A stretch of DNA of 54,944 nucleotides from Yinghuangia seranimata (GCF_029953285.1 NZ_JASAOI010000086.1:1-54944); one strand, 5' to 3'. Positions 1 to 10,561 are shown, counted from the first letter of the stretch. Notes: generated by a model from the letters alone, not told the origin. Numbers and translations are program-made.

Positions 1-2642
1 CCGCGGCTCCCGGAGGCGGCGCTCCGGCGCAGCGTCCGGCCGCCGCCTCGGGCTCCGGCGCGCCCGCGCGTCCGGGTGGTTCGCGTCCGGCCGCTCCCGG
101 CGGTCCGGCGCAGCAGCGTCCGGCGGCCTCGGGTGCGCCCGGCGCGCGTCCGGGTCCGGCGCAGCAGCGTCCGGCGGGTCCGGGTGCTCCCGGCGCCCGT
201 CCGGGTCCGCGTCCCGCGGGTCCGCGCCCCGGCAACAACCCGTTCACCTCGGGCAGCACCGGCATGCCGCGTCCGGCGTCGCCGGGCGGTCCGCGTCCCG
301 GCGGTCAGGGCGGTCCCGGCGGCATGCCGCCGCGTCCGCAGGGTGCCGGCGCGGCCGGTCCCCGTCCGGGCGGCACCGGTGGTCCCGGTGGCCCGCGTCC
401 GGGCGGTTCGGGCGGCCCCGGCGGCCCCCGTCCCAACCCGGGCATGATGCCCAACCGTCCGTCTCCGGGCCCGCGCCCGGGTGGCGGTCCCGGCGGTCGT
501 CCCGGTGGTCCGGGCGGTCGTCCGGGCGGTCCCGGCGGTGGCGGCGGCGGTCGTCCCGGCTTCGCGGGTCGTCCGGCGGGTCCGGGCGGCGGCGGTGCCG
601 GTCGTCCGGGCGGTCCCGGTGGCGGCGGCGGTCGTCCCGGCGGTCCCGGTGGCGGCGGCTTCGGCCCCCGTCCGGGTGGCGGCGGCGGTCGTCCTGGCCC
701 CGGCGGTCGTGGCGGCACGCAGGGCGCGTTCGGTCGTCCGGGCGGTCGTCCGGGTCGTGCGCGCAAGTCGAAGCGTCAGCGTCGTCAAGAGTTCGACAAC
801 ATGTCGGCTCCCGCGATCGGCGGCGTGCAGGCTCCCCGTGGCAACGGCACCGTCCTGCGCCTGTCGCGCGGCGCCTCGCTGACCGACTTCGCGGACAAGA
901 TCGGCGCGATCCCCGGCTCGCTCGTCCAGATCATGTTCCACCTGGGCAAGATGGTCACGGCGACGCAGTCGGTCTCCGACGAGGACCTCAAGGACCTCGG
1001 TGTCGAGCTGGACTGGGACGTCCAGATCGTCAGCCCCGAGGAGGAGGACCGCGAGCTGCTCGAGTCCTTCGACCTCGAGTGGGGCGAGGACGAGGGCGAC
1101 GAGGAAGACCTGCTTCCGCGTCCGCCGGTCGTGACCGTCATGGGTCACGTCGACCACGGCAAGACCCGCCTCCTCGACGCGATCCGCAAGACCAACGTGG
1201 TCGCGGGCGAGGCCGGCGGCATCACCCAGCACATCGGCGCCTACCAGGTGGCCACCGAGGTCAACGGCTCCGAGCGCAAGATCACCCTGATCGACACCCC
1301 CGGTCACGAGGCGTTCACCGCCATGCGTGCCCGCGGTGCGAAGTCGACGGACATCGCGATCCTCGTGGTCGCGGCGGACGACGGCGTCAAGCCGCAGACG
1401 ATCGAGGCCCTGAACCACGCGCAGGCGGCCGACGTGCCGATCGTGGTCGCGGTCAACAAGATCGACAAGGAGGGCGCCGACCCGACGAAGGTGCGCGGAC
1501 AGCTCACCGAGTACGGGCTGGTCGCGGAGGAGTACGGCGGCGACACGATGTTCGTCGACATCTCCGCGAAGCAGGGCCTCGGCATCGACGAGCTCCTCGA
1601 GGCGGTCATCCTGACCGCCGACGCGGCGCTCGAGCTCAAGGCCAACCCGGAGCAGGAGGCGCAGGGCATCGCGATCGAGGCGCACCTGGACAAGGGCCGC
1701 GGCTCCGTCGCGACCGTCCTGGTGCAGCGCGGCACGCTCCGCGTCGGCGACGCGATCGTCGTCGGCGAGGCGTACGGCCGCGTCCGCGCGATGCTCGACG
1801 AGAACGGCGCCAACGTCGCCGAGGCGGGCCCGTCCCGTCCGGTGCAGGTGCTCGGTCTCACCACGGTGCCCGGCGCCGGTGACAACTTCCTCGTGGTCGA
1901 GGAGGAGCGCACCGCCCGCCAGGTCGCCGAGAAGCGCGCCGCCGCCAACCGCAACGCGCTGCTGGCCCGCCGCAACAAGCGGGTCTCCCTCGAGGACCTG
2001 GACCGGGCCCTCAAGGAAGGCCAGATCCAGCAGCTCAACCTCATCCTCAAGGGCGACGTCTCCGGTTCCGTGGAGGCGCTCGAGGACGCGCTGCTCAACC
2101 TCGAGGTCGGCGACGACGTCGAGCTGCGGATCATCGACCGCGGCGTCGGTGCGATCACGGAGTCGAACGTCACCCTCGCGGTGGCGTCGGACGCGATCAT
2201 CATCGGCTTCAACGTCCGCCCCGAGGGCCGGGCGCGGACGATGGCCGAGCGCGAAGGCGTGGATGTCCGGTACTACTCGGTCATCTACCAGGCCATCGAG
2301 GAGATCGAGGCCGCGCTCAAGGGCATGCTCAAGCCCGAGTACGAAGAGGTCCAGCTGGGCACGGCGGAGATCCGCGCGGTCTTCCGCTCGTCCAAGCTCG
2401 GCAACATCGCGGGCTGCATGGTCACCTCCGGGCAGATGCGGCGCAACGCCAAGGCGCGCCTCATCCGCGACGGGGCCGTGGTGGCGGACAACCTCACGCT
2501 CGAGGGTCTGCGCCGCGAGAAGGACGACGTCACCGAGGTCCGCGAGGGCTTCGAGTGCGGTATCAACCTTGGTTCGTACAACGACATCAAGGTCGACGAC
2601 CGCATCGAGACGTTCGAGATCCGCGAGAAGCCGCGCGGCTGA
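1..2642 (+). CDS. infB: Translation initiation factor IF-2 (5' end missing)
   Basis: IF-2 is the GTPase that brings initiator fMet-tRNA to the 30S subunit and promotes subunit joining in the cytoplasm. The reading frame is open from base 3, so the true start lies before the window. The first ~250 visible codons are a Pro/Gly/Arg/Ala low-complexity linker, typical of actinobacterial IF-2 N-termini. It is followed by a basic stretch (RKSKRQRRQ), a conserved IF2 N-terminal subdomain (~840-960) and the G domain: G1 GHVDHGKT (~1143), G3 DTPGH (~1293), G4 NKID (~1455). Domains II-IV follow, including the fMet-tRNA-binding C-terminal part, to a TGA at 2640-2642. Known Streptomyces IF-2 is ~1030 aa, so perhaps 150 residues are missing here (inference). 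A hairpin follows the stop. Identity is certain. Confidence 0.98.
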   Translation, partial: AAPGGGAPAQRPAAASGSGAPARPGGSRPAAPGGPAQQRPAASGAPGARPGPAQQRPAGPGAPGARPGPRPAGPRPGNNPFTSGSTGMPRPASPGGPRPGGQGGPGGMPPRPQGAGAAGPRPGGTGGPGGPRPGGSGGPGGPRPNPGMMPNRPSPGPRPGGGPGGRPGGPGGRPGGPGGGGGGRPGFAGRPAGPGGGGAGRPGGPGGGGGRPGGPGGGGFGPRPGGGGGRPGPGGRGGTQGAFGRPGGRPGRARKSKRQRRQEFDNMSAPAIGGVQAPRGNGTVLRLSRGASLTDFADKIGAIPGSLVQIMFHLGKMVTATQSVSDEDLKDLGVELDWDVQIVSPEEEDRELLESFDLEWGEDEGDEEDLLPRPPVVTVMGHVDHGKTRLLDAIRKTNVVAGEAGGITQHIGAYQVATEVNGSERKITLIDTPGHEAFTAMRARGAKSTDIAILVVAADDGVKPQTIEALNHAQAADVPIVVAVNKIDKEGADPTKVRGQLTEYGLVAEEYGGDTMFVDISAKQGLGIDELLEAVILTADAALELKANPEQEAQGIAIEAHLDKGRGSVATVLVQRGTLRVGDAIVVGEAYGRVRAMLDENGANVAEAGPSRPVQVLGLTTVPGAGDNFLVVEEERTARQVAEKRAAANRNALLARRNKRVSLEDLDRALKEGQIQQLNLILKGDVSGSVEALEDALLNLEVGDDVELRIIDRGVGAITESNVTLAVASDAIIIGFNVRPEGRARTMAEREGVDVRYYSVIYQAIEEIEAALKGMLKPEYEEVQLGTAEIRAVFRSSKLGNIAGCMVTSGQMRRNAKARLIRDGAVVADNLTLEGLRREKDDVTEVREGFECGINLGSYNDIKVDDRIETFEIREKPRG
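3..780 (+). repeat. Pro/Gly/Arg low-complexity coding repeat in IF-2
   Basis: This is a degenerate GC-rich tandem repeat inside infB, encoding runs such as [12 protein letters not shown] and [13 protein letters not shown]. There is no fixed unit, but ccgggcggt and ggcggtcg steps recur dozens of times. It forms the flexible IF-2 N-terminal linker. Such tracts readily change length by slippage. Confidence 0.85.
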
Positions 2643-2651
2643 TCGCAACGG

Positions 2652-2720
2652 CAACGGATGCCCTCCGCGTCGACTCGTCGGCGCGGAGGGCTCTCCGTTG
2701 CGGCGGCCGCGCGGCCGCCG
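2652..2720 (+). terminator. infB 3' hairpin and adjacent perfect palindrome
   Basis: A long inverted repeat follows the infB stop. The inner stem is 2660-2669 with 2682-2691 (10 bp, perfect). It is extended by 2652-2658 with 2694-2700 (7 bp), leaving a 12-nt loop and small internal bulges. A perfect 20-bp palindrome occupies 2701-2720 immediately after. There is no T-run, as is usual for high-GC actinobacterial terminators. The structure could terminate or attenuate infB transcription before the DUF503-rbfA genes. Confidence 0.6.
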
Positions 2721-2843
2721 CGGCGGGACCGGCACCTTGGGTGCCACGGAAGAACCAAGGGAAAAACCACAGGCAGGACACGCGTTCCACGCGGTAGAAA
2801 CCAAGAACACATTCCCTGATGGCCCCCGGGCGCCTGGCCCGTG

Positions 2844-3143
2844 ATGCCCGTGTTCGTAGGAACAATCACCCTCGATCTGCTGTTCGGTGATGTGCACTCC
2901 CTCAAGGAGAAGCGCTCGCTGCTGCGGCCGATACTCGCGGACCTGCAGCGCAAGAACGCCGTTGCCGCCGCCGAGGTCGAATACCAGGATCTGCACCGGC
3001 GCGGCCGGATCGGCATCGCGGTGGTCTCCGCGACCGTCGAGCGCTGCGCCGAGGTGCTGGACGAGTGCGAGCGGCAGGTCGCCGGGCGCCCCGAGCTAGA
3101 GCTGCTGTCCGCCCGCCGCCGGGTGTTCAGCGAAGACGATTGA
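2844..3143 (+). CDS. DUF503 family protein (YlxP-like)
   Basis: A 99-aa cytoplasmic protein of the DUF503 family, which lies between infB and rbfA in many Gram-positive bacteria. A ribosome-associated role has been proposed, but its biochemical function is not established. The sequence shows the family signature near the start (VGTITLDLLFGDVHSLKEKR) and an alternating beta-alpha pattern over its length. GTG at 2841, ATG at 2844 and GTG at 2850 are all possible starts, and none has a clear ribosome-binding site. ATG 2844 is used here; 2850 would give the M-F-V-G start typical of the family. It ends 30 bp before rbfA and is probably co-transcribed with it. Confidence 0.88.
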   Translation: MPVFVGTITLDLLFGDVHSLKEKRSLLRPILADLQRKNAVAAAEVEYQDLHRRGRIGIAVVSATVERCAEVLDECERQVAGRPELELLSARRRVFSEDD

Positions 3144-3173
3144 CCGGGCCGAAGGGCCCAAGTTGGAGGATCA

Positions 3174-3662
3174 GTGACCGACCACGCGCGGGCGCGCAAA
3201 CTGGCGGACCGCATCAAGGTCGTCGTCGCCGAGACGCTGGACCGGCGGATCAAGGACCCCCGCCTCGGCTTCGTCACCATCACCGATGCCCGAGTGACCG
3301 GTGACCTGCGCGAGGCCACCGTGTTCTATACGGTCTTCGGCGACGAGACCGAGCGCGAGGCGAGCGCCGCGGCGCTGGAGAGCGCCAAGGGCATCCTCCG
3401 GAGCGCCGTCGGACGGGAGACGGGTGTGCGGTACACGCCGACCCTGACCTTCGTCGCGGACGCCATTCCGGACAACGCCCGCCAGATCGATGAGCTCCTT
3501 GCCAGGGCGCAGGAGGCCGATGCGGCGGTACGCTTCACCGCCGCGGGTGCCAGCTACGCCGGCGACGCGGACCCGTACCGCACCTCGGGCGAGGACACCC
3601 TGGACTCGGAAGGCGACGAGGAAGGCGACGGGGACTCCACGAAGGAGGAAACGGAGCGTTGA
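3174..3662 (+). CDS. rbfA: Ribosome-binding factor A
   Basis: RbfA is a KH-fold protein that binds the 30S subunit and assists late 16S rRNA 5'-end maturation. The 162-aa product has the conserved family core, starting [20 protein letters not shown] and continuing through a stretch ending [18 protein letters not shown]. An acidic actinobacterial C-terminal tail (~120-162) follows, ending in a Glu/Asp/Lys-rich stretch. The GTG start at 3174 is preceded by GGAGG at about 3164. The stop TGA (3660-3662) overlaps the TTG start of the next gene, so the two are translationally coupled. Confidence 0.95.
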   Translation: MTDHARARKLADRIKVVVAETLDRRIKDPRLGFVTITDARVTGDLREATVFYTVFGDETEREASAAALESAKGILRSAVGRETGVRYTPTLTFVADAIPDNARQIDELLARAQEADAAVRFTAAGASYAGDADPYRTSGEDTLDSEGDEEGDGDSTKEETER

Positions 3663-4786
3663 ACCCGACGGTGTCGGCGGCCGGAATCCCCGGACCCGCC
3701 AAGTCAGTGGACCCCCTGCCGGGCGACGGCCTGGCTGGTCAGGCGGTGCGCTCCACCGAGCCTGCCGGGCCGCCGACACCGCCGGGCGAACAGGACTGGG
3801 ACGCGGTCGTGCGGCTGATCGCCGACGCGTCCCGGATCGACCTGTTCGCGCACGTCAACCCGGACGGCGACGCACTCGGCTCGGCCCTCGCGGTCGGGCT
3901 GGCGCTGCGCGCCGCCGGGCGCGACGTGCACGTGTCCTACGGCGACGACCCGCTGGTGGTGCCGGCGTCGCTGACCTTCCTGCCCGGCCAGGACCTGCTG
4001 GTCCCGCCGGCGGAGGTGCCCGACCGCCCGGACCTGGTGCTGGTCTTCGACGCCGCGAGCAGCGAGCGCCTGGGCCTGCTGCGCGCCAAGGCGGCCGCGG
4101 CCGACGCGCTGGTGGTCGTCGACCACCACGCGTCGAACACCCGGTTCGGCACCCACCATCTGATCGACACCACCGCGCCCGCGACGGCGGTCCTGGCCGA
4201 GGAACTCGTCGCGCGGATCGGCGGCGAGCTGACCGCCGACATCGCGACCGCGCTCTACACCGGCCTGGTGACCGACACCGGGTCGTTCAAGTACGCCGCC
4301 ACCACGCCCGAGACACACGCGATGGCCGCGCGGCTGCTGGCCACCGGCATCCCGCACGACGTCATCTCGCGCGCCATCTGGGACACCTGCCGGTTCGGCT
4401 ACCTCAAGGTGCTGTCCGGCGCGCTCGCCGCCGCCCGCCTGGACGACACCGCCGCCGGCGGCCTGGGCCTGGTGTGGACCGTGGTCACGCGCGCCGACCG
4501 GCAGGAGCACGGCATCCGCCTCGACGAGATCGAGGGCGTCATCGACGTGCTGCGCAAGAGCGCCGAGGCCGAGGTCGCGCTGGTGCTCAAGGAGGACGAC
4601 GCGGGCCGCCTGCAGGCGTCCGCGCGCTCCAAGGGCCGCGTCGACCTGGGCCGGGTGTGCACCGCGCTGGGCGGCGGCGGACACGCCTTCGCGGCCGGGT
4701 ACACGGCCGACGGCGACACCCCGGAGGCGGTCGTCGACCGGTTCCGGGCCGAACTGGGCGCGCAGGCCGGCACCGGGCCCGCCTGA
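3659..4786 (+). CDS. DHH-family phosphoesterase (NrnA-like oligoribonuclease / pAp phosphatase)
   Basis: A predicted Mn-dependent DHH/DHHA1 phosphoesterase of 375 aa. NrnA-type enzymes degrade nanoRNAs and dephosphorylate 3'-phosphoadenosine 5'-phosphate. Visible motifs in order are: motif [15 protein letters not shown] (~60-75), motif [14 protein letters not shown] (~130), the DHH motif [13 protein letters not shown] (~155), motif [13 protein letters not shown] (~205), and the C-terminal DHHA1 substrate-binding [11 protein letters not shown] (~340-350). The start is TTG 3659, with GGAGG 8-12 nt upstream and overlap with the rbfA stop. Residues 1-45 are a poorly conserved Pro-rich extension. 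The context rbfA-DHH-truB is the usual actinobacterial arrangement. The family is certain; substrate preference is not. Confidence 0.93.
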   Translation: MNPTVSAAGIPGPAKSVDPLPGDGLAGQAVRSTEPAGPPTPPGEQDWDAVVRLIADASRIDLFAHVNPDGDALGSALAVGLALRAAGRDVHVSYGDDPLVVPASLTFLPGQDLLVPPAEVPDRPDLVLVFDAASSERLGLLRAKAAAADALVVVDHHASNTRFGTHHLIDTTAPATAVLAEELVARIGGELTADIATALYTGLVTDTGSFKYAATTPETHAMAARLLATGIPHDVISRAIWDTCRFGYLKVLSGALAAARLDDTAAGGLGLVWTVVTRADRQEHGIRLDEIEGVIDVLRKSAEAEVALVLKEDDAGRLQASARSKGRVDLGRVCTALGGGGHAFAAGYTADGDTPEAVVDRFRAELGAQAGTGPA

Positions 4787-4853
4787 GCGCCGTACCGACG
4801 GCGTGCCCGCACCCGGACGCGCCCCCTCCGAGAGACCGCCGAGAAAGCCACCG

Positions 4854-5762
4854 ATGAGCAAGCCACGCCGCACCGGCCCCCCGCCCCCCGACGGCCTCGT
4901 CGTCGTCGACAAGCCCGCGGGCCTCACCTCGCACGACGTGGTCGGGCGGATGCGCCGGATCGCCGGCACCCGCAAGGTCGGGCACGCGGGGACGCTCGAC
5001 CCGATGGCCACCGGAGTGCTCGTCATCGGCGTCGAGAAGGCGACCCGGCTGCTCGGGCACCTCGCGCTCACCGAGAAGACCTACGAGGCGACGATCCGGC
5101 TCGGCCAGGCGACCGTGACCGACGACGCCGAGGGCGAGGTCACCGAGACGGTGTCCGCCGCCGCGGTGACGCGTGACGGGATCGACGCCGGGATCGCCGG
5201 GCTGACGGGCGCCATCATGCAGGTGCCTTCCAAGGTCTCCGCGATCAAGGTGGACGGCAAGCGCTCCTACGCGCGCGTCCGCGAGGGCGAGGACGTCGAG
5301 CTGGCCGCGCGCCCGGTGACCGTGTCGCGCTTCGACGTGCACGACGTGCGGCACCTGAGCGACCCCGCCGACCTGGTCGACCTCGACGTGACCGTCACCT
5401 GCTCGTCCGGCACCTACATCCGCGCGCTGGCCCGCGACCTGGGCACGCACCTCGGTGTCGGCGGGCACCTGACGATGCTGCGCCGCACCGCCGTCGGCCC
5501 GTACACGCTGGACGCCGCGCGCACGCTGGAGCAGCTCGAGGAGTCCTTCTCGGTGCTGCCCATCGCGGACGCCGCCGCGGCCGCGTTCCCGCGCCGCGAC
5601 GTCACCGAGGACGAGGCGCGCCTGGTCGCGCACGGCGGCCGGCTCAAGGCCGAGGGCGCCGCGCCGGGCCCGGTCGCGGTGTTCGGGCCGGACGGCACGT
5701 TCCTCGCCCTGGTCGAGGAGACGGGCGGTCAGGCCAAGCCGATCGCGGTGTTCGTCGGCTGA
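4854..5762 (+). CDS. truB: tRNA pseudouridine(55) synthase
   Basis: TruB converts U55 in the T-loop of tRNAs to pseudouridine. The catalytic motif HAGTLDPMATGVL places the nucleophilic Asp at residue 49 when ATG 4854 is the start. Other family signatures follow, including KTYEATIRLG, the QVPSKVSAIKVDG segment and the C-terminal CSSGTYIRALARDLG motif. The product is 302 aa. An in-frame GTG exists at 4803, but the 17 residues it adds are unlike the family and ATG 4854 directly precedes the conserved N-terminus (PPDGLVVVDKPAG). It follows the DHH gene by 67 bp. Confidence 0.96.
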   Translation: MSKPRRTGPPPPDGLVVVDKPAGLTSHDVVGRMRRIAGTRKVGHAGTLDPMATGVLVIGVEKATRLLGHLALTEKTYEATIRLGQATVTDDAEGEVTETVSAAAVTRDGIDAGIAGLTGAIMQVPSKVSAIKVDGKRSYARVREGEDVELAARPVTVSRFDVHDVRHLSDPADLVDLDVTVTCSSGTYIRALARDLGTHLGVGGHLTMLRRTAVGPYTLDAARTLEQLEESFSVLPIADAAAAAFPRRDVTEDEARLVAHGGRLKAEGAAPGPVAVFGPDGTFLALVEETGGQAKPIAVFVG

Positions 5763-5925
5763 CCACGGGCGGCGAGGGGCGACGGGTGGGTGGGCCCGAT
5801 CAAGGCCGGTGCCCGGCGCATGGCAGGCTTGGTCCTGCGATGTCCTGCGACGATCCCGCAGGGGCGCGAGGAACCGGCACTGGAACGGCATCAGGAACAA
5901 CGGCACGGGAACGAGGAGCATCACG
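5763..5925 (+). promoter_or_regulatory. truB-ribF intergenic leader with short direct repeats
   Basis: 163 bp with no gene. It contains a 9-bp direct repeat gtcctgcga at 5832-5840 and 5842-5850 (10-bp period), followed by a pairing segment cgcagg near 5858-5863. GGAAC occurs four times at 5870, 5882, 5894 and 5908 with 12, 12 and 14 bp spacing. The ribosome-binding site GAGGAG is at 5913-5918. I see no FMN-riboswitch (RFN) pattern. The repeats may be operator-like or chance; no clear -35/-10 pair is visible. Confidence 0.35.
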
Positions 5926-6876
5926 GTGCAGCGCTGGCGGGGCTTGGAGGACGTCCCATCGGACTGGGGGCGCTCCGTCGTCACCATCGGGTCCTACGAC
6001 GGTGTGCACCGCGGGCACCAGCGGGTGATCGGCCAGGCCGTCGAGATCGCCCGTGAGCACGGCGTTCCGTCGGTGGTCGTGACGTTCGACCCGCATCCGA
6101 GCGAGGTGGTCCGCCCCGGCAGCCACCCGCCGCTGCTGACGCCGCACCACCGGCGCGCGCAGCTGATGGAGGCGCTCGGCGTCGACGCGGTGCTGATCCT
6201 GCCGTTCACGCTCGAGTTCTCCCGCCTCGACGCGGCGGACTTCGTGCGCCAGGTGCTGGTGGACGCGCTGCACGCCAAGATCGTCGTCGAGGGCCGCAAC
6301 TTCCGCTTCGGCCACAAGGCGACCGGCAACGTCGAGCTGCTGGAACGGATGGGCGCGGAGTTCGACTTCACGGTCGTCGAGCCCGAGCTGTTCACCGACG
6401 GCGACACGGTCTTCTCTTCGACCGTGGTGCGCGGGAAGGTCGCCGAGGGCGACGTGGACGGCGCCCGCGCGGTGCTCGGCCGGCCGCACCGCGTCGAGGG
6501 CGTCGTGGTCCGCGGCGACCAGCGCGGCCGCGAACTCGGTTACCCCACCGCGAACCTGGAGACGCTGCCGTACACCGCGATCCCCGGCGACGGGGTGTAC
6601 GCGGGCTGGCTCGTGGTCGGCGACGACCGGCTGCCCGCCGCCATCTCGGTCGGCACCAACCCGACCTTCGACGGCACGGAGCGGCGCGTCGAGGCCTACG
6701 CGATCGACCGCACCGACCTGGACCTGTACGGCGTGCACGTCAGCGTCGAGTTCCTGACCTACCTGCGCGGCATGGAGCGCTTCGACTCCATCGAGGCGCT
6801 GCTCGAGCGCATGGCCGACGACGTGAAGCGGGCCCGCGACCTGGTCGACGCCTACGACGCGGAGCGCGCCGCCTGA
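5926..6876 (+). CDS. ribF: Bifunctional riboflavin kinase / FAD synthetase
   Basis: RibF phosphorylates riboflavin to FMN and adenylates FMN to FAD. The 316-aa protein has an N-terminal nucleotidyltransferase half with the GSYDGVHRGHQ ATP-binding motif (~residues 24-34) and VVTFDPHPSEVV. An SSTVVRGKVAEGD segment lies at mid-length. The C-terminal riboflavin kinase half has GRELGYPTANLE and GVYAGW. Its GTG start is chosen because GAGGAG lies 7 nt upstream and the family N-terminus follows. The upstream in-frame ATG at 5809 would add 39 non-conserved residues. It is the last gene of the + strand core block and ends just before a strong terminator. Confidence 0.96.
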   Translation: MQRWRGLEDVPSDWGRSVVTIGSYDGVHRGHQRVIGQAVEIAREHGVPSVVVTFDPHPSEVVRPGSHPPLLTPHHRRAQLMEALGVDAVLILPFTLEFSRLDAADFVRQVLVDALHAKIVVEGRNFRFGHKATGNVELLERMGAEFDFTVVEPELFTDGDTVFSSTVVRGKVAEGDVDGARAVLGRPHRVEGVVVRGDQRGRELGYPTANLETLPYTAIPGDGVYAGWLVVGDDRLPAAISVGTNPTFDGTERRVEAYAIDRTDLDLYGVHVSVEFLTYLRGMERFDSIEALLERMADDVKRARDLVDAYDAERAA

Positions 6877-6923
6877 CCGTGTGAGGATGACGCTCGCGAA
6901 CGCTCGCTCGCGGCTGAACAGCG

Positions 6924-6960
6924 AAGGGGGGGCTCCCGCCGAACGGCGGGAGCCCCCCTT
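6924..6960. terminator. Bidirectional terminator between ribF and the T7SS locus
   Basis: A near-perfect inverted repeat: 6924-6940 pairs with 6945-6960 (14 or more GC-rich pairs with one G bulge) around a GAAC tetraloop. It lies between the 3' ends of ribF (+) and the EspI-like gene (-). Both strands end in A/T steps (aag/ctt), so it should work in both directions. It marks the border between core genes and the secretion locus. Confidence 0.85.
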
Positions 6961-6970
6961 CGTGTTGCCG

Positions 6971-9900
6971 TCAGCTCTGGTGCGGCGGCTGCTGCCACGG
7001 CTGGCCCGGGTAGGGCTGCTGGCCGCCCTGCTGCGGGTACTGCTGCTGGCCGGGGTACGGCTGCTGCGGGGGCTGGCCCTGCTGCGGCGGGTACGGCTGA
7101 CCGCCGTACTGCGGCTGCCCCTGCGGCGGATAGGGCTGCTGCTGGGGCGGATACGGCTGCTGCTGCGGCGCGTACCCCTCCGGCGACCACTGCCCCTGCT
7201 GCGGCCAGCCCGCCTCGCCGCCGGCCGTCCGGGCGAAGTCCTCCGCCACGATGGCCGCCAGCTCGAAGTACGCCTCGCGGGTCTTCGGCCGCATCATCTC
7301 GAGGTCGAGTTCGGCGCCGGCGGACAGGTGCTCGTCGAACGGCACAACAACGACCGCCCGGCAACGCGTCTCGAAGTGCGCCACGATGTCCTCGGTCTTG
7401 ACCAGCTTGCCGGTCTCGCGCACCCCGGAGATGACGGTGATGCTCCGCGCCACCAGGTCCGCGTAGCCGTGCGCCACCAGCCAGTCCAGCGTGGTGCTGG
7501 CGCTCGTCGCCCCGTCGACGCTCGGCGTGCTGATGACGATCAGCTGGTGCGCGAGGTCGAGCACGCCGCGCATCGCGCTGTAGAGCAGGCCGGTGCCCGA
7601 GTCGGTCAGGATGATCGGGTACTGCTGGCCCAGGACCTCGATCACCTTGCGGTAGTCGGCGTCGTCGAACGTCGTGGAGACCGCCGGGTCGACGTCGTTC
7701 GCCAGGATCTCCAGGCCGCTGGGGGCCTGCGACGTGAAGCGCCGGATGTCCATGTAGCTGTTCAGGTGCGGCAGCGCGGTCACCAGGTCGCGGATGGTCG
7801 CCCCGGTCTCGCGGCGCACCCGGCGGCCCAGCGTGCCGGCGTCCGGGTTGGCGTCGATCGCGATGACGCGGTCCTGGCGCTCGGCGGCCAGCGTCGACCC
7901 GAGCGCGGTCGTCGTCGTGGTCTTGCCGACGCCGCCCTTCAGGCTGATGACCGCGATCCGGTACCCGTTGAGGACGGGCGTGCGGATGCGCATCAGGCGC
8001 TCGGCGCGCTGGACTTCGGCGGCCTTGCCGCCCAGCTTGAACCGCGGCGTCTGACGGCGCGCCTGCGGCTGGCGGCGCAGCAGACGGTCCGACGTCAGCT
8101 CGACGGCGGCCGTGTAGCCCAGCGGCGCGCCGCCGACGGCGCGGGCCGGGCCCGGCTGCATCGTGTTCGGGTCCCACCCGGACACCGGCTGCTGGCCGGG
8201 CGCGGGGTAGCCGTCTGCACCGGGCTGGCCCGGCACGCTGTACACCGGGCCGCCTTGCGGCGGGGGGTACGGCGCGGCACCGGGGGCACCGGCGTACGGG
8301 CCGGGTTGACCGGGCTGGCCGGGCTGACCCGGCTGCGGGGGTTGCCCGGGCGGGTATTGGCCGCCCTGCGCGGGGTCCTGCGGGTACTGGCCGTACGGCG
8401 GCCCGGCGGGCGGCATCTGGCCCTGACCCGGCGGCGGGTACGGCGCGCCGTGCGGCGGCGTGTGCGGACCGGGGGCGCCCGGCGGCGGGAACGGCCCACC
8501 GGGGAAGGGCTGTTGCGGAGCACCCGGACCCTGCGGAGCTCCCGGACCCTGCGGGGCACCTGGACCCTGCGGGGCACCTGGACCCGGCGGCGGATAGGGC
8601 GCGCCGTGGGGCGGTGTGTGCGGACCCGCGACGCCGGGCGGCGGGAACGGGCCGCCGGGGAAAGGCGGTTGGCCTTCCTTGGGGCCGGGTGCCCCGGGCG
8701 CTCCGGGAACGGGGGGACCGTCGTGCGGTGCCCCTTGTGGTGCCCCGTGCGGGAATTCGGGTGCGTGAGGCGCGGCGGGGCCGCCGGGTGCTCCCGGCGG
8801 CGGGCCGTCGTACATCGGAGGGGGACCACCGGGCGCGGGCGCACCCGGGGTTCCGGGTGCCGGCGGGCCGGTGTGGGAGGCCGCGTGCGCGAACTCGGGG
8901 CCGTGCGGCGCCGCCGGGCCACCGGGCGCGGGAGCGCCGGGAGTTCCGGGATCGTGCGGGCCGTCGTGCGGTGCCGCGTGGGGGAACTCGGGGCCGTACT
9001 GCGCGGCAGGACCGGCAGCGGGTGCGCCGCCGGGCGCCGCGGGGGCGTCGGGCTGCGGGGCGTGCGCGGGTTCGGGGGCGTGCGGTGCGTCCGGTGCGTG
9101 GTCGGCGACGACCGCTCCGGCGGGCCCGGACGGACCGTCACCATGCGTGTCGGCGGCCGTCGGTGACGCCTCGTCAGGGCGGTGCGGGGACTCGGGCGCG
9201 TCTCCTGCCCCCCGCGGGTAGGAGTCCGCGCCTTCGTTCACCGCGGAGTCCGCCGGGGCCGCGCCGTCGGCCGCGTGCGGCTCGTCGATGGCCGCGGCCG
9301 GCGTGAAGCCGGTGTCCCACGCGCCGCGTTCGGCGCCGGGGGCGACGAACTGGTCGGGCTTGCCGGACTCGTCGCGGGTCGCGTCGTCGCCGCTCTGCGC
9401 CTCGGCGTCGTCGCGAGGCGCGGCCGAGGCGTGGTCGGTCACGTGCGCCGGCTCGGCCGGGGCGTCGTCGACGACGGCCTGGTGCGCGCCGCTGCCGCCC
9501 ACCGGCTCGGGTTCGGCCTGCCGGGCGAGGCCGGGGTGCGGCGCGTACGACGGCGGCCGTTCGGCCGACTCGGCGGGCTGCTCGGTGTGGGGCTGGCCGT
9601 GCTGTTCGGCCTGCGGCGGGACGGGGCCCGGGTGCGGCGCGTACGACGGCGGCTGTTCGGCGTCCGCGGCGGGAGCGGGCGCGGTCGAGACCGGTGCGCC
9701 GCTGGGCGGCGGCATGTCGGGGCCGCCGTACGGCGCGGCGGGCGCGGGCTGTTGCGGCGCGCCGCCGTGCCCGGGCGCGCCCGGACCGTGCTGCTCGACG
9801 GGTGCGTATGCGCCGGGTGCCTGCTGCTGCCATCCGGCCGGCGGCGTCGCGAATCCCTGCTGGGGGTCGTGCGGTGCGGGGCCGCCCGGCACCGGAGGCT

Positions 9901-10489
9901 GCCACGGCGCGGGACCCTGCGGACCAGGCGCGTGCTGCGGCGGAAGGTGCGGAGGCCGGCCCTGCTGCCATCCGGCGTCGGGTCCCGGCTGCGGCTGCGG
10001 CTGTGCCTGGGGCGCGGGCTGCCAGCGGCCGTCCGGACCCCAGAAGCCGTTCTGGGCGGGAGGCGCGGCCGGCGGCGCTGGCGGTCGCGGCGGCGCGCCC
10101 TGTCCGGCCTGCGGCGGCACGGCCGCGTTGGGGCTCACGTAGCCGGGCGGAGGCGGCATGTCGTCGGTGATCGGCGGGAGATAGCGGGTGGGTGCGACGT
10201 CCGGGCTGCTGCCGGGACCCGGCTGCGCGGGGCCGCCGGGCGTCCAGGTCGGTTCGGCGCCGCCGAACTGCCCCGGTACGTCCGGATTCTGGCGTGGGGC
10301 GGCCGCGTCGGGCGTCACCGGCTCGACGTACGGGCCCGACTGCCGCGGAGCCGCGGGCGACTGTCCCGCCGACTCGTCGACGATGGGCTGCCCGTACCAG
10401 GAGGGCATGGTGAAGTCAGGACCTGACCATTCCTCCTCATCGTCGACCGGGGTCTCGATGTGTGTGCCGTCCTGCTCGCTGCTCACCAC
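6971..10489 (-). CDS. EspI-like P-loop ATPase with Pro-rich N- and C-terminal regions (T7SS-associated)
   Basis: A 1172-aa protein. An acidic N-terminus is followed by ~750 residues rich in Pro/Gly/Ala/Gln, then a MinD/ParA-type ATPase domain (~residues 800-1110). That domain has a deviant Walker [16 protein letters not shown] (~845-858), and [13 protein letters not shown] after it. A Pro/Gln/Tyr-rich tail ([10 protein letters not shown] repeats) closes the protein. This architecture matches mycobacterial EspI, a Pro-rich MinD-like ESX-1 accessory ATPase thought to modulate secretion with ATP status. Function here is inferred. The start is one of two adjacent GTG codons at 10489/10486, with GGAAGGA just upstream. 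It is downstream of eccE and the 231-aa gene on the same strand, 134 bp after the latter. No membrane segment is seen. Confidence 0.85.
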   Translation of the reverse strand: MVSSEQDGTHIETPVDDEEEWSGPDFTMPSWYGQPIVDESAGQSPAAPRQSGPYVEPVTPDAAAPRQNPDVPGQFGGAEPTWTPGGPAQPGPGSSPDVAPTRYLPPITDDMPPPPGYVSPNAAVPPQAGQGAPPRPPAPPAAPPAQNGFWGPDGRWQPAPQAQPQPQPGPDAGWQQGRPPHLPPQHAPGPQGPAPWQPPVPGGPAPHDPQQGFATPPAGWQQQAPGAYAPVEQHGPGAPGHGGAPQQPAPAAPYGGPDMPPPSGAPVSTAPAPAADAEQPPSYAPHPGPVPPQAEQHGQPHTEQPAESAERPPSYAPHPGLARQAEPEPVGGSGAHQAVVDDAPAEPAHVTDHASAAPRDDAEAQSGDDATRDESGKPDQFVAPGAERGAWDTGFTPAAAIDEPHAADGAAPADSAVNEGADSYPRGAGDAPESPHRPDEASPTAADTHGDGPSGPAGAVVADHAPDAPHAPEPAHAPQPDAPAAPGGAPAAGPAAQYGPEFPHAAPHDGPHDPGTPGAPAPGGPAAPHGPEFAHAASHTGPPAPGTPGAPAPGGPPPMYDGPPPGAPGGPAAPHAPEFPHGAPQGAPHDGPPVPGAPGAPGPKEGQPPFPGGPFPPPGVAGPHTPPHGAPYPPPGPGAPQGPGAPQGPGAPQGPGAPQQPFPGGPFPPPGAPGPHTPPHGAPYPPPGQGQMPPAGPPYGQYPQDPAQGGQYPPGQPPQPGQPGQPGQPGPYAGAPGAAPYPPPQGGPVYSVPGQPGADGYPAPGQQPVSGWDPNTMQPGPARAVGGAPLGYTAAVELTSDRLLRRQPQARRQTPRFKLGGKAAEVQRAERLMRIRTPVLNGYRIAVISLKGGVGKTTTTTALGSTLAAERQDRVIAIDANPDAGTLGRRVRRETGATIRDLVTALPHLNSYMDIRRFTSQAPSGLEILANDVDPAVSTTFDDADYRKVIEVLGQQYPIILTDSGTGLLYSAMRGVLDLAHQLIVISTPSVDGATSASTTLDWLVAHGYADLVARSITVISGVRETGKLVKTEDIVAHFETRCRAVVVVPFDEHLSAGAELDLEMMRPKTREAYFELAAIVAEDFARTAGGEAGWPQQGQWSPEGYAPQQQPYPPQQQPYPPQGQPQYGGQPYPPQQGQPPQQPYPGQQQYPQQGGQQPYPGQPWQQPPHQS
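8420..9010 (-). repeat. Internal tandem repeats in the EspI-like gene
   Basis: Three repeat types occur. (a) An 18-bp unit encoding GAPQGP is present about four times around 8514-8585. (b) Two ~90-bp copies, near 8429-8515 and 8583-8670, encode [11 protein letters not shown] followed by [15 protein letters not shown] with few changes. (c) Three ~90-bp copies between ~8700 and 9010 encode PEFxHAA followed by [12 protein letters not shown]-type segments. They form the disordered Pro-rich linker and suggest expansion by duplication. Confidence 0.75.
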
Positions 10490-10561
10490 TGGTCCTTCCG
10501 ATCATCCGGAGGACGATGGGGTTCCGCCCCGTGGATCCGCCCCCGGCGTTCCGGGCCACTT

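Noticed and set aside
2701-2720. Restriction or phage attachment site
   Set aside because: The 20-bp palindrome is pure G/C next to a terminator stem, and no integrase or duplicated att core is present.
5763-5925. FMN (RFN) riboswitch before ribF
   Set aside because: None of the conserved RFN helices or invariant stretches could be found by eye; only short direct repeats are present.
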